From: Viridibacterium silvisoli
GTDB taxonomy: Bacteria; Pseudomonadota; Gammaproteobacteria; Burkholderiales; Rhodocyclaceae
DNA: 64,000 nt
Reading direction: 5' to 3'
Assembly (NCBI RefSeq): GCF_036017035.1
Contig: NZ_JAYXHS010000003.1
Location: 620,001-684,000 of the forward strand
In this document: positions 35,334 through 43,886 of the stretch, piece after piece
Layout of the letters: each line of letters opens with the position of its first letter
Position numbering within the stretch: position 1 is the stretch's first letter
The notes under the pieces: generated by a model
Seen by the model: the letters and a program-made list of their open reading frames with translations, nothing else
What the model was told of the DNA's origin: nothing
Database searches by the model: none
Translations under genes and position numbers: made by a program

Positions 35334-36068
35334 GTGAACTACCATTGGAACTGGGGAATCTTCCTCCAACAGGTGTCGTCAAGCGACGAGACCTATCTCG
35401 ACTGGATGATCACCGGCCTCGGCTGGACCGTCGCCGTGGCGCTGAGCGCATGGGTCATCGCATTCATCCTCGGCAGCATCATGGGCACCTTGCGTACGGT
35501 GAAAAACAAGCCGCTCGCCCTGATCGGCACCATTTGGGTCGAGTCGTTCCGAAACATTCCCATTCTGGTGCAGCTCTTCCTGTGGTTCTTCGTCGTTCCC
35601 GAGCTCCTGCCGCACGATCTCTCGCTGTGGGTCAAGCAGGACATGCCTGCCAAGGAGTTCTTCACAGCCGTCATGGCGCTCGGCCTGTTCACGTCGGCAC
35701 GGGTTGCCGAACAGGTACGCGCCGGCATCCAGAGCCTGTCGCGCGGACAACGCAATGCAGGGCTGGCAATCGGTTTCTCCGAGACGCAGACCTATCGCTA
35801 TGTCATCTTGCCGATGGCCTTCCGTTTCATCATTCCGCCGCTCACCTCCGAATTCATGAATGCCTTCAAGAACTCGGCCGTGGCCTTTGCCATCGGCGTG
35901 ATGGACCTGACATTCATGTCGCGGCAGATGGTCGAAGAGTCCGGTCAGGTCATTGAAAGCCTGCTGGCCGCCACCGTGCTGTACGTCATCTGCGCCCTCG
36001 CCGCCAATCGCGTGATGAGCTTCATCGAGAAGCGCTCGCACGTGCCCGGCTTCATCCTCGCGAAATAG
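35334..36068 (+). CDS. gltJ: Glutamate/aspartate ABC permease GltJ
   Basis: 244 residues. His/Glu/Gln-type permease domain with about five or six helices; the EAA-like loop is RAGIQSLSRGQRNAGLAIGFSETQTYRYVILPMAFR near 135-165. It begins with GTG at 35334 after a good GGGAGGA ribosome binding site; an ATG at 35330 is in a different frame. It is translated together with gltK, whose start follows 9 bp after the stop. Confidence 0.93.
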   Translation: MNYHWNWGIFLQQVSSSDETYLDWMITGLGWTVAVALSAWVIAFILGSIMGTLRTVKNKPLALIGTIWVESFRNIPILVQLFLWFFVVPELLPHDLSLWVKQDMPAKEFFTAVMALGLFTSARVAEQVRAGIQSLSRGQRNAGLAIGFSETQTYRYVILPMAFRFIIPPLTSEFMNAFKNSAVAFAIGVMDLTFMSRQMVEESGQVIESLLAATVLYVICALAANRVMSFIEKRSHVPGFILAK

Positions 36069-36076
36069 GGGGCGCC

Positions 36077-36742
36077 ATGTTCAGCACACTCGATTTCGGC
36101 GTCATCCCGCTCAGCCTGCCCTTCATCTGGAGCGGGCTGCTCTACAGCCTGAAACTGACGCTCACGGCCATGACGGGCGGCATCATTCTCGGCACCCTGC
36201 TGGCGCTGGCGCGCCTCTCCGGTGGTGTATTCCTCGCCACCGTGTCGACGCTGTACGTCAACACGCTGCGCTCCATCCCGCTGCTGATGGTGATCCTCTG
36301 GTTCTTCTTCCTCATCCCGATCTTCACCGGCGCACCCATGGGTGCGGAGAAGTCGGCGATGATCACCTTCACGCTGTTCGAAGCGGCGTTCTTTGCCGAA
36401 ATCATGCGCGCCGGCATCCAGAGCGTGTCGAAGGGGCAGATCAATGCAGGTTACGCCATCGGCATGAGCTACTGGCAAACCATGGGCCATGTCATCCTGC
36501 CCCAGGCCTTCCGTAACATGCTGCCGGTGCTGCTTACGCAGACCATCATCCTGTTCCAGGACACCTCGCTGGTGTACGCCATCGGCGCCAAAGACCTGCT
36601 CAAAGCCGCCGAGATCACGGGCAAGAACTACAACCGGCCCGTCGAGATGTATCTCTTCTCTGCCGTCCTGTATTTCGCCATCTGCTTCTCGCTGTCGATG
36701 TTCGTGAAATATCTCAACAAGCGCATTGCGATCATTCGCTAA
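36077..36742 (+). CDS. gltK: Glutamate/aspartate ABC permease GltK
   Basis: 221 residues, second inner-membrane permease of the GltIJKL importer. The EAA loop is RAGIQSVSKGQINAGYAIGMSYWQTMGHVILPQAFR near 114-149. Typical end: AVLYFAICFSLSMFVKYLNKR. It follows gltJ closely and precedes the ATPase gltL by 51 bp, so the set is one operon. Confidence 0.93.
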   Translation: MFSTLDFGVIPLSLPFIWSGLLYSLKLTLTAMTGGIILGTLLALARLSGGVFLATVSTLYVNTLRSIPLLMVILWFFFLIPIFTGAPMGAEKSAMITFTLFEAAFFAEIMRAGIQSVSKGQINAGYAIGMSYWQTMGHVILPQAFRNMLPVLLTQTIILFQDTSLVYAIGAKDLLKAAEITGKNYNRPVEMYLFSAVLYFAICFSLSMFVKYLNKRIAIIR

Positions 36743-36793
36743 GCACGGCGTTCGAATTCGTTTGCCAACTATCCAGACATACGGGAATCCGCA

Positions 36794-37522
36794 ATGATTG
36801 AAATCAGCAAGGTCTCGAAGTGGTACGGCAGCTTCCAGGTACTCACCGACTGCACGACTTCCATCGGCAAGGGCGAAGTCGTCGTCGTGTGCGGCCCTTC
36901 AGGCTCGGGCAAGTCCACCCTGATCAAATGCGTCAACGGCCTGGAGCCCATCCAGCAAGGCATCATCACCGTAGACGGTACCGCCATCAATGATCCGAAA
37001 ACCAATCTGCCAAAGCTGCGCTCGCGCGTCGGCATGGTGTTCCAGCATTTCGAGTTGTTTCCCCACATGAGCATCATCAAGAACCTGACCATCGGTCAGA
37101 TCAAGGTGCTCGGGCGCGGCGAGGAAGAGGCCCGCGCCAAAGGCATGAAGTTGCTGGAGCGCGTTGGCCTGAAAGCACACGCCAACAAATTCCCCGGCGA
37201 AATGTCGGGTGGCCAGCAACAACGCGTGGCGATTGCGCGTGCCTTGTCGATGGACCCGATCTGCATGCTGTTCGACGAGCCGACGTCCGCGCTCGATCCC
37301 GAGATGATCAATGAAGTACTCGACGTCATGGTCGAACTGGCGCACGAAGGCATGACCATGATGGTCGTCACCCACGAAATGGGCTTCGCGCGAAAGGTGG
37401 CCAACCGCGTGGTATTCATGGACCAGGGCAAGATCGTTGAAGACGCTGGCAAGGAAGAGTTCTTTGGCCAGCCACGCTCGGAACGCGCCCAGCAGTTCCT
37501 GTCGAAGATCCTGCAGCATTGA
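36794..37522 (+). CDS. gltL: Glutamate/aspartate ABC ATPase GltL
   Basis: 242 residues, normal for the amino acid ABC ATPases. Walker A GPSGSGKSTLIK near 36-47, Q-loop VFQHFELFPH, signature MSGGQQQRVAIARAL near 138, Walker B MLFDEPTSALDPE near 159. It powers glutamate/aspartate import through GltJK. It is the last gene of the operon, followed by a strong terminator. Confidence 0.94.
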   Translation: MIEISKVSKWYGSFQVLTDCTTSIGKGEVVVVCGPSGSGKSTLIKCVNGLEPIQQGIITVDGTAINDPKTNLPKLRSRVGMVFQHFELFPHMSIIKNLTIGQIKVLGRGEEEARAKGMKLLERVGLKAHANKFPGEMSGGQQQRVAIARALSMDPICMLFDEPTSALDPEMINEVLDVMVELAHEGMTMMVVTHEMGFARKVANRVVFMDQGKIVEDAGKEEFFGQPRSERAQQFLSKILQH

Positions 37523-37540
37523 TCTGCCAGCATTGACAGA

Positions 37541-37580
37541 ACAAAGGCCCCGGTGATTGCGCACCGGGGCCTTTGTTTTT
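37541..37580 (+). terminator. Rho-independent terminator after gltL
   Basis: ACAAAGGCCCCGG-TGATTGCGCA-CCGGGGCCTTTGT forms a perfect 13-bp stem followed by TTTTTGG. It ends the glt operon and may also act for the convergent metallopeptidase gene, which stops at 37596. Confidence 0.85.
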
Positions 37581-37595
37581 GGGGAAACGAACCAC

Positions 37596-38462
37596 TCAGA
37601 GATCGCGCGTCTTGAAGGTATCGCACTGGGCCATGCTGCCGGACTCGAGGCCCCGCTGCAGCCAGCGCTTGCGCTGTTCGGAAGTGCCATGCGTGAAGCT
37701 GTCCGGTACGACGCGCCCCTGTGCAGACTGCAAGGCGTCGTCGCCAATGGCCTTGGCCGCCGCCATCGCTTCGTCGACATCACCAGGCTCGAGTGCATGA
37801 CGCTCCTTGTTGGCGTAATAGGCCCATACACCAGCAAAGCAATCTGCCTGCAGCTCGAGGCGCACCGACAAGGCGTTTGCCTGTGCCTGACTCGCCCGCT
37901 CCTGCGCTTGATGCACCTTGCCGGAAATGCCAAGCAGTTGCTGCACGTGGTGGCCGACTTCGTGGGCGATCACATAAGCCTGGGCGAAGTCGCCCGGCGC
38001 GTGAAAGCGGCGCTGCAGTTCGTCGTAAAAGGCCAGATCGATGTAGACCTTCTGATCGGCCGGGCAATAGAAGGGCCCCATCGCTGTCTGGCCGGTTCCG
38101 CATGCCGTCTGGGTAGCGCCGCGGAACAGCACGAGGCGCGGATCGACGTAGGCGCGACCGGTCTGCGCGGGCAGTTGTTCCTGCCAGGTTTTTTCGAGGT
38201 CTTTCAGCACGACCTTCACGAAGTGCACTGACTTCTGCTCCTCGGGACTGGCATCCACCGGCCTGCCGCTGCCCTGCTCCTGCTGCGAGTTCTGCTGCAA
38301 CGCGCGGCTGCCATTGATCACAATCGAAGGGTCTATGCCGAAGTACCACGCGGCCAGCGCCAGGACGGCGGTGCCGATACCGATCGTGCCTCCGCGCGGC
38401 ATGCCTCCACCGCCACGGCGATCATCCACATTGCTGCTTTCACTGTCGTCGTCAAAACGCAT
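37596..38462 (-). CDS. Neutral zinc metallopeptidase (YpfJ/KPN_02809 type)
   Basis: 288 residues. One membrane helix near 29-42 after an acidic, Gly-rich N-terminus (RFDDDSESSNVDDRRGGGGMPRG), typical of this family. The zinc motif is HEVGHHVQQ near residue 170 (HExxH), with a third ligand likely in the later ELQADCFAG segment. YCPADQKVYIDLAFY is another hallmark. Probably anchored in the inner membrane with the catalytic domain outside. Substrate unknown. Confidence 0.9.
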   Translation of the reverse strand: MRFDDDSESSNVDDRRGGGGMPRGGTIGIGTAVLALAAWYFGIDPSIVINGSRALQQNSQQEQGSGRPVDASPEEQKSVHFVKVVLKDLEKTWQEQLPAQTGRAYVDPRLVLFRGATQTACGTGQTAMGPFYCPADQKVYIDLAFYDELQRRFHAPGDFAQAYVIAHEVGHHVQQLLGISGKVHQAQERASQAQANALSVRLELQADCFAGVWAYYANKERHALEPGDVDEAMAAAKAIGDDALQSAQGRVVPDSFTHGTSEQRKRWLQRGLESGSMAQCDTFKTRDL

Positions 38463-38704
38463 GATTCGGCCTCCTGGATAGACGCTTATTGTGCCCCAAG
38501 CCCATTACGAGGGCACCGCCAGGCGATACCGCCTTCGCCTCAAGGCAGTGCCACCGCCAGTCTTAGCCAGAAGCGTGCCGCCACAAACCGGGGCGCCTGC
38601 AAATAACCATTTTCAGGTTTTCCATAAGGATTTGGGTGTGCGCACCAAACCAAGGCGCAAAACATCCGCATTTTGGCGCCCAGCAAGCCTGAAATTGCCG
38701 AGCA

Positions 38705-38721
38705 TGCGCCAATCTGGTGCC
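38705..38721 (+). promoter_or_regulatory. Candidate NtrC-binding site
   Basis: TGCGCCAATCTGGTGCC differs at only two positions from the NtrC consensus TGCACCA-N3-TGGTGCA. It is centred about 50 bp upstream of the sigma-54-like promoter at 38761, a usual enhancer distance. A second, weaker palindrome (GGTGTGCGCACC) lies at 38635. Confidence 0.6.
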
Positions 38722-38760
38722 GAACACTGATTTCGTGGCCCTAACGCTCCTGATTCGGCA

Positions 38761-38776
38761 TGGCATAGGCGTTGCT
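38761..38776 (+). promoter_or_regulatory. Candidate sigma-54 promoter of the ABC/oxygenase operon
   Basis: TGGCATAGGCGTTGCT has TGGCA and TTGCT elements with the required 10 bases between GG and GC. Transcription would begin near 38787, 27 bases before the binding-protein ATG at 38814, which carries AGGAG. Apart from these sites the 350-bp gap from 38463 holds no gene. Confidence 0.6.
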
Positions 38777-38813
38777 CTTGAGCCTTGCTGTCACGAATCC
38801 CCAGGAGACCCTG

Positions 38814-39860
38814 ATGTTGCAATCCACGTTTACAAAACTCTTCCGCCGCTCGGCAACGGCTTTGCTGGCCAGCGTACTTGTCGGCCTTGGTGCCAATGCC
38901 CACGCTGCGGACGAACCGTACAAGATGAAATTCACGCTGGACTGGCGCTTCGAAGGCCCGTCAGCCCCCTTCCTGCTGGCCAAGGCCAAGGGTTACTTCG
39001 CCGCTGAAGGCCTCGACGTCACGGTTGATAGCGGCTCGGGCTCGGTGGGTGCTGTCACCCGCGTTGCCAGCGGCGCCTACGAAATGGGCTTTGCCGATTT
39101 CAATGCACTGGCTGAATACGATGCACAGAACCCGGGGTCGAAAATCCAGGGTGTCTATATGGTGTACAACTTCACGCCAGCCGCCGTCGTGACGCTGAAG
39201 AAGTCCAACATCACCAAGCCGGCTGATCTGATCGGCAAGACGCTTGCCGCGCCGGTGTTCGATGCCGGTCGCAAGGCCTTCCCGGCGTTCGCCAAGTCCA
39301 ACAAGGTCGATCCCGCTGCGGTGAAGTGGCAATCGGTTGATCCGGCCCTGCGCGAGACCATGCTGGCGCGTGGCGAAGTCGATGCCATCACCGGCTTCTC
39401 CTTCACCAGCATCCTGAGCCTCGAGGCGCGCGGCGTGAAAGAGAACGAACTCAATGTGATGCTCTACAACGACTACGGCGTCGAGCTGTATGGCAATGCC
39501 ATCATCGCCTCGCCGAAGTTCATGGCTGAAAAGCCGGAGCTGGTGAAGGGCTTCCTGCGTGCCTTCAACAAGGCGCTCAAGGAAACGATTGCCAACCCGG
39601 ATGCTGCCGCTGCCTACGTGAAGGCCGCCGATGCACTGGCCGACCTGCCGCTGGAAACGCGCCGCCTGAAGATGGCGATGACTTCCGTGGTGGCTACACC
39701 AGAGGCCAAGGCCAACGGCCTCGGTGGCGTGACAGACGATCGCCTGCAGCGCTCGATGGCCGAAACGGCCTCGGCCTACAACCTCAAGTCTGTGCCGAAC
39801 GCCAAGGATCTGTTCACCTCGGCCTTTCTGCCCGCCAAGGCTGATCGCATGATCAAGTAA
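38814..39860 (+). CDS. ABC substrate-binding protein (NMT1/THI5-like), first copy
   Basis: 348 residues with a signal peptide (ending AHAADE, near 31). FTLDWRFEGPSAPFLLAKAKGYFAAEGLDVT, GSGSVGAVTRVASGAYEMGFADFNAL and DLIGKTLAAPVFDAG are typical of the NMT1/THI5-like or SsuA-like group, which bind pyrimidines, sulfonates or other small nitrogen or sulfur compounds. It is first in a five-gene rightward series with ATPase, permease, a second binding protein and an oxygenase. Ligand unknown. Confidence 0.9.
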   Translation: MLQSTFTKLFRRSATALLASVLVGLGANAHAADEPYKMKFTLDWRFEGPSAPFLLAKAKGYFAAEGLDVTVDSGSGSVGAVTRVASGAYEMGFADFNALAEYDAQNPGSKIQGVYMVYNFTPAAVVTLKKSNITKPADLIGKTLAAPVFDAGRKAFPAFAKSNKVDPAAVKWQSVDPALRETMLARGEVDAITGFSFTSILSLEARGVKENELNVMLYNDYGVELYGNAIIASPKFMAEKPELVKGFLRAFNKALKETIANPDAAAAYVKAADALADLPLETRRLKMAMTSVVATPEAKANGLGGVTDDRLQRSMAETASAYNLKSVPNAKDLFTSAFLPAKADRMIK

Positions 39861-39956
39861 TCCCGCTGGCGGCACCGCTGCCGGACGACATGTCCGGCGA
39901 CGGCGCCGCCACGTTGCTTGAGCCCGAATCCCCGTACTGCCCGTGAGTGTCGACCG

Positions 39957-40739
39957 ATGAGCTTTGTCCGTTTTGAGAATGTCAGCCTCGCCTACTCCGA
40001 AGATGGTCCTCTGGCCATCCAGGACATCGATCTCACCGTCAAGGAAGGTGAGTTCATCTCCGTCGTCGGCCCGTCCGGTTGCGGTAAATCGACCTTGATG
40101 AAGCTCATCTCGGGCCTCAAGCCGCCGACCTCGGGATATGTCTATGTCAATGGGCGCCAGGTCGGCGGCCCGCTCGGCATCGTCGGCATGGCCTTCCAGG
40201 CCGCCAACCTGCTTCCCTGGCGCACGACCCTCGAAAACGTGATGCTGCCGATGGAGATCGTCGAGCCCTATCGCAGCACGCTGCGCGAGAAGCGCGGCGA
40301 GTACGAGGAGATGGCGCGTGCGCAGCTCAAGCGCGTCGGCCTCGCCGGATATGAAGACAAGTTTCCGTGGGAGCTGTCCGGCGGCATGCAGCAACGCGCC
40401 TCGATCTGTCGCGCGCTGATCCACAAACCACGCCTGCTGATGCTCGACGAGCCCTTCGGCGCGCTCGACGCTTTCACGCGCGAAGAACTCTGGTGCATGT
40501 TGCGCGACCTGTGGCAGCAACAGCCTTTCACCGTCATCCTCGTCACGCACGACCTGCGTGAGGCCGTATTCCTTGCCGACACGGTGTATGTCATGAGCAA
40601 GCGGCCGGGCAAGATTCTCGTGCGCCGCGAGATCGATCTGCCGCGCCCACGCGATATCGAAGTTACCTACACCGATGCCTTCTCCGCGCATGTGCATGTG
40701 CTGCGCGAAGCCATCGGCCGCGTGAGGGAGACAGCATGA
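39957..40739 (+). CDS. ABC transporter ATPase (SsuB/TauB type)
   Basis: 260 residues. Walker A GPSGCGKSTLMKLI near 39-52, Q-loop MAFQAANLLPW, signature LSGGMQQRASICRAL near 140, Walker B LLMLDEPFGALDAFT. It belongs to the nitrate/sulfonate/taurine/pyrimidine ATPase group. The stop overlaps the start of the permease by 4 bp. The ATG at 39957 is 96 bp after the first binding-protein stop. Confidence 0.93.
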   Translation: MSFVRFENVSLAYSEDGPLAIQDIDLTVKEGEFISVVGPSGCGKSTLMKLISGLKPPTSGYVYVNGRQVGGPLGIVGMAFQAANLLPWRTTLENVMLPMEIVEPYRSTLREKRGEYEEMARAQLKRVGLAGYEDKFPWELSGGMQQRASICRALIHKPRLLMLDEPFGALDAFTREELWCMLRDLWQQQPFTVILVTHDLREAVFLADTVYVMSKRPGKILVRREIDLPRPRDIEVTYTDAFSAHVHVLREAIGRVRETA

Positions 40740-41512
40740 AGCTGAAAGCAAACACTGTCTCGCGCCTGTCGCCCTGGCTGCTGACGATATTCGTGGTGAT
40801 CTGCTGGGAGATCATCTGCCGCGGCTTTGATATCAAGCCCTTCCTGTTCCCCTCGCCCAGCCTGGTGTGGAAGGTCGGCAAGGAGCTGGCCGATCCCATC
40901 ATGATGCATGCCCTGCATACGCTGATGACCACGCTGGCAGGCTTCGCGATCGCTGTCGTCGTCGGCGCCCTGCTGGGCATGATCGTAGGCTCCTCGCCCA
41001 TCGTGTACAAGGCGCTCTACCCATTGATGGTCGGCTTCAACAGCATTCCGAAAGTCGCCTTCGTGCCGGTGCTGGTCGTGTGGTTCGGCATCGGCACGAT
41101 TCCCGCTATCGTCACAGCTTTCCTCATCTCTTTCTTCCCCGTCGTGGTGAACGTCGCGGCAGGCCTGTCGACGCTGGAACCCGAACTGGAAGACGTACTG
41201 CGCTCGCTCGGTGCTTCGCGCATCGACATCCTGCGCAAGGTCGGCATCCCGCGTTCGCTGCCCTACTTCTTCGCTTCGCTGAAGGTCGCCATCACGCTGG
41301 CCTTCGTCGGCTCGGTGATCTCGGAAACGGTCGCCTCGAACCTGGGCATCGGTTACCTGATGATGAGCGCCAGCTCTTCGATGAACATGCCATTGGTTTT
41401 CGCAGGCCTGATCGTGATCGGCGCCATGGGCGTGATCACCTACGAGCTGTTCGCGCTGCTGGAGCGTCGTCTGACGCGCTGGGCGCACCGCGGGCAAGCC
41501 AGCGCCATGTAG
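40736..41512 (+). CDS. ABC transporter permease (SsuC/TauC type)
   Basis: 258 residues, six membrane segments, the inner-membrane channel for the preceding ATPase. Its EAA loop is EDVLRSLGASRIDILRKVGIPRSLPYFFASLK near 150-180, the ATPase contact. The end of the protein has the usual ITYELFALLERRLTRW. ATGA overlap with the ATPase shows one operon. Substrate not determined by sequence. Confidence 0.92.
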   Translation: MKLKANTVSRLSPWLLTIFVVICWEIICRGFDIKPFLFPSPSLVWKVGKELADPIMMHALHTLMTTLAGFAIAVVVGALLGMIVGSSPIVYKALYPLMVGFNSIPKVAFVPVLVVWFGIGTIPAIVTAFLISFFPVVVNVAAGLSTLEPELEDVLRSLGASRIDILRKVGIPRSLPYFFASLKVAITLAFVGSVISETVASNLGIGYLMMSASSSMNMPLVFAGLIVIGAMGVITYELFALLERRLTRWAHRGQASAM

Positions 41513-41574
41513 CGCACTGAATCCTGAAGGCACGCAGAGGCCGCCATCTACCCGTCATCCGCGAGAGGTTGAAA

Positions 41575-42549
41575 ATGTCGAGATCCCTGCGTTGCATCTT
41601 CCGGAGCCTGCTTGCGCTGCTGGTGCTGTCGCCAAGCGCGCACGCAGCCGACAAACTCGTCTTCGGTACCAACTGGTTTGCCGAAGCCGAGCACGGCGGC
41701 TTCTATCAAGCGCTCGCCACGGGCATCTACAAGAAGTACGACCTCGACGTCACCATCAAGATGGGCGGCCCGCAGGTCAACGGTGTGCAGATGCTTGCCG
41801 GCGGCGTGATCGATGTATTCCTCGGCTACGACTTCCAGACCCTGCTGATTTCCGAGCAAGGTGTGCCGGTGACGACAATCGCGGCCTTCTTCCAGAAAGA
41901 CCCGCAGGCTATCCTCGCCTATCCAGACGTCAAGAAGTTCGAAGAGCTGAAGGGCCGTACGATCTATCTGTCATCGGCGGCGGACACGACCTTCTGGCCC
42001 TGGCTGAGGTCGCTGCACGGCTTCGACGACGCGCAGAAGCGTCCCTACTCCTTCAGCGTCCAACCCTTCCTGGCTGACAAGAAATCGGCCCAGCAGGGCT
42101 ACATCACTTCCGAGCCCTACGCGATGGAACAGGGCGGCGTGAAGCCGAGCATCTTCCTGATGGCGGACTACGGCTACCCGCCCTATGCCGACACGCTGGT
42201 CACCATGCGCGCCACCGTCGACAAGCGCAGCGACGTGCTGGCGCGCTTCGTCAAGGCCTCGGCCGAAGGCTGGGTGAGCTACCTGAAAGACCCGGCGCCG
42301 GGCAACGCGCTGATCAAGAAGGACGATCCGAAAATGACTGATGCCCAGCTGGCTTTCGGCATCGCCAAGATGAAGGAATACGGCATCGTCACCGGCGGCG
42401 ATGCGGCGAAGCTCGGCCTGGGCGTCATGACGGATGCACGCTGGAAACAGACCGCCGACGTGATGGTCAAGTTCGGCCTGCTCAAAGCCACGACCGACTA
42501 CAAGCAGGCCTACACGCTGAAGTTCGTCAGCGGCCTGCCGACGCCCTGA
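41575..42549 (+). CDS. ABC substrate-binding protein (NMT1/THI5-like), second copy
   Basis: 324 residues with signal peptide (ending SAHAADK near 23). FGTNWFAEAEHGGFYQALATGIYKKYDLDVTIKMGGPQ shows the NMT1-type fold, and later AEGWVSYLKDPAPGNALIK is typical. It is only weakly similar to the protein at 38814, so the importer may accept two ligands or the second protein may serve another role. The ATG at 41575 has GAGAGG at proper distance and is preferred to the TTG two codons upstream. Confidence 0.9.
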   Translation: MSRSLRCIFRSLLALLVLSPSAHAADKLVFGTNWFAEAEHGGFYQALATGIYKKYDLDVTIKMGGPQVNGVQMLAGGVIDVFLGYDFQTLLISEQGVPVTTIAAFFQKDPQAILAYPDVKKFEELKGRTIYLSSAADTTFWPWLRSLHGFDDAQKRPYSFSVQPFLADKKSAQQGYITSEPYAMEQGGVKPSIFLMADYGYPPYADTLVTMRATVDKRSDVLARFVKASAEGWVSYLKDPAPGNALIKKDDPKMTDAQLAFGIAKMKEYGIVTGGDAAKLGLGVMTDARWKQTADVMVKFGLLKATTDYKQAYTLKFVSGLPTP

Positions 42550-42554
42550 TCAGC

Positions 42555-43532
42555 ATGGTTGCCTATGTAGCCCCGACACGCGCGCTCACGCCGATCCTCG
42601 ATATCGGCCCATGGCGCGACGGTAGCGACAAGGCCGGCGTGGCCGCGCGCTTCGACCGCATCTGCCGCGAGATCGGCTTCTTCTATCTTGTCGGCCACGG
42701 CATGCCCGTCGAGCGCATGCAGGGTGTGCTGACGCAGGCGGAGCGACTCTTCGCGCTGCAGGACAGCGTCAAGCGCGACATGCTCGTCGGTCATTCGCGG
42801 CGCGGCTACGAGCCCTTCGCGTTCCAGTCGCTGGATTTCGATTCGCCGCCCGACCTCAAGGAGTCGTTCCTGATCGGTCATGGCACAGGCGAGGATCATC
42901 CATACGTGCAGGCCGGCCTGCCCAACTACGGTCCTAACGTCTGGCCCGACGAAAACGTCCTGCCCGGCTTCCGCGCTTTCTGCGAAAGCTACTTCCAGCA
43001 TGCGCGCGGCATCGCCGAAGTACTCATGAATATCTTCGCGACCGTTGCCGGCCTGGCGCCGGACCACTTTGCGCCCCTGCTGGTCGATCCGATGGCGACG
43101 CTGCGCATGGTCCACTACCCGCCGCAGCCCGACGAGATCGTGAACAACCAGATCGGTTGCGGCGCGCATACCGACTGGGGTGCAGTCACGATCCTTATGC
43201 AGGACGAAACGGGCGGCCTCGAAGTGCAGGCAGCGAGCGGCGAATGGTTATATGCCAATCCCATGCCTGGCGCTTTCGTCGTGAACATCGGTGACATGAT
43301 GCCGATCTGGACCAATGGCGCGTACCACTCCAACCTGCACCGCGTGCGCAACCGCTCACCCCATCGTCATCGCTACTCCGTGCCCTTCTTCATGGACCTG
43401 GACTACCACGCCCGCGTGGAATGCCTGTCCGCTTTCATGCCTCCAGACGGTTCGCCACGCTTCGAACCCCGCTCGGCAGGTGAGCATCTCGACCTGATGT
43501 ATCGCCAATCCTACGGCCTGCCCGTCGCCTGA
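42555..43532 (+). CDS. 2-oxoglutarate/Fe(II) oxygenase, isopenicillin N synthase-like
   Basis: 325 residues. The jelly-roll dioxygenase fold has an N-terminal DIOX_N region (ILDIGPWRDGS, GFFYLVGHGMP) and a catalytic half. Its HxD is the HTD of GAHTDWGAVTIL near 208, the second His is in NLHRVRNR near residue 260, and the co-substrate Arg follows within RVRNRS. It oxidises a small organic substrate in the cytoplasm. It starts 5 bp after the second binding-protein stop, so import and oxidation are likely coupled. Substrate unknown; not assumed to make penicillin. Confidence 0.9.
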   Translation: MVAYVAPTRALTPILDIGPWRDGSDKAGVAARFDRICREIGFFYLVGHGMPVERMQGVLTQAERLFALQDSVKRDMLVGHSRRGYEPFAFQSLDFDSPPDLKESFLIGHGTGEDHPYVQAGLPNYGPNVWPDENVLPGFRAFCESYFQHARGIAEVLMNIFATVAGLAPDHFAPLLVDPMATLRMVHYPPQPDEIVNNQIGCGAHTDWGAVTILMQDETGGLEVQAASGEWLYANPMPGAFVVNIGDMMPIWTNGAYHSNLHRVRNRSPHRHRYSVPFFMDLDYHARVECLSAFMPPDGSPRFEPRSAGEHLDLMYRQSYGLPVA

Positions 43533-43537
43533 TTGGG

Positions 43538-43642
43538 GTAAGGCGGAACTCCGCAGGAGGTTCCGCCGGGTCAGGGCCCATGCGCACCTTGCGTAAAGCC
43601 GCCTCCCGGCGGCTGGCGGAACCGCCGGAGGCGTTCCGCCCT
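43538..43642. repeat. About 100-bp repeat ending GGCGGAAC...GTTCCGCC (copy 1)
   Basis: It begins GTAAGGCGGAACTCCGC and ends GGCGTTCCGCCCT, with inner GGCGGAACC and GGTTCCGCC hairpins. The reverse-oriented copy is at 55515-55610, with the same ends, the same GCGGCTGGCGGAACC core and similar middle. A candidate non-autonomous mobile or REP-like element. Between it and the receptor gene lies the Fur-controlled promoter. Confidence 0.75.
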
Positions 43643-43751
43643 GCGGCCCCCACACCTGTCGGCCTTTCTTCGCCTGCTCCAGCCTCGCCCTCTCCTCTGC
43701 CGTCTTTCCCGTCTCCATAGCCCAATTCAGCATCTTTGCAACTGACACAAC

Positions 43752-43772
43752 ACAAATGCGAATAATTCGCGT
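43752..43772 (+). promoter_or_regulatory. Upstream Fur box before the siderophore receptor
   Basis: ACAAATGCGAATAATTCGCGT resembles the Fur box core (inverted AATGATAATCATT-type). It lies 14 bp before the stronger box at 43786 and just before the -35 element TTGACA. Confidence 0.55.
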
Positions 43773-43806
43773 TGACAAAACTGTTACAAATGAGAACAAT
43801 TCGCAA
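43772..43806 (+). promoter_or_regulatory. Promoter with overlapping Fur box for the siderophore receptor
   Basis: TTGACA (43772-43777), 17 bases, then AACAAT (43795-43800) forms a sigma-70 promoter. The Fur box ACAAATGAGAACAATTCGCAA (43786-43806) covers the -10, so iron-loaded Fur would block transcription. Nearly the same box is before the gene pair at 53821. Confidence 0.7.
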
Positions 43807-43886
43807 AATCAAATTGTGGGTGCCGACGAGAATTGCGGGTTTACCGCGACGAGGGTCGGCATTTAATTCGTTCTGACGGAGAAGAA

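Noticed and set aside
38635..38646. Second NtrC site, GGTGTGCGCACC
   Set aside because: The half-site spacing is wrong for NtrC; it is kept only as a weaker palindrome in the upstream region.
42555..43532. Penicillin biosynthesis enzyme
   Set aside because: The fold matches isopenicillin N synthase, but no ACV synthetase or other beta-lactam gene is near; the family is broad.
43435..43812. 125-residue leftward ORF in the repeat before the siderophore receptor
   Set aside because: It is made of the repeat itself; a similar reading frame is present in the inverted copy at 55515.
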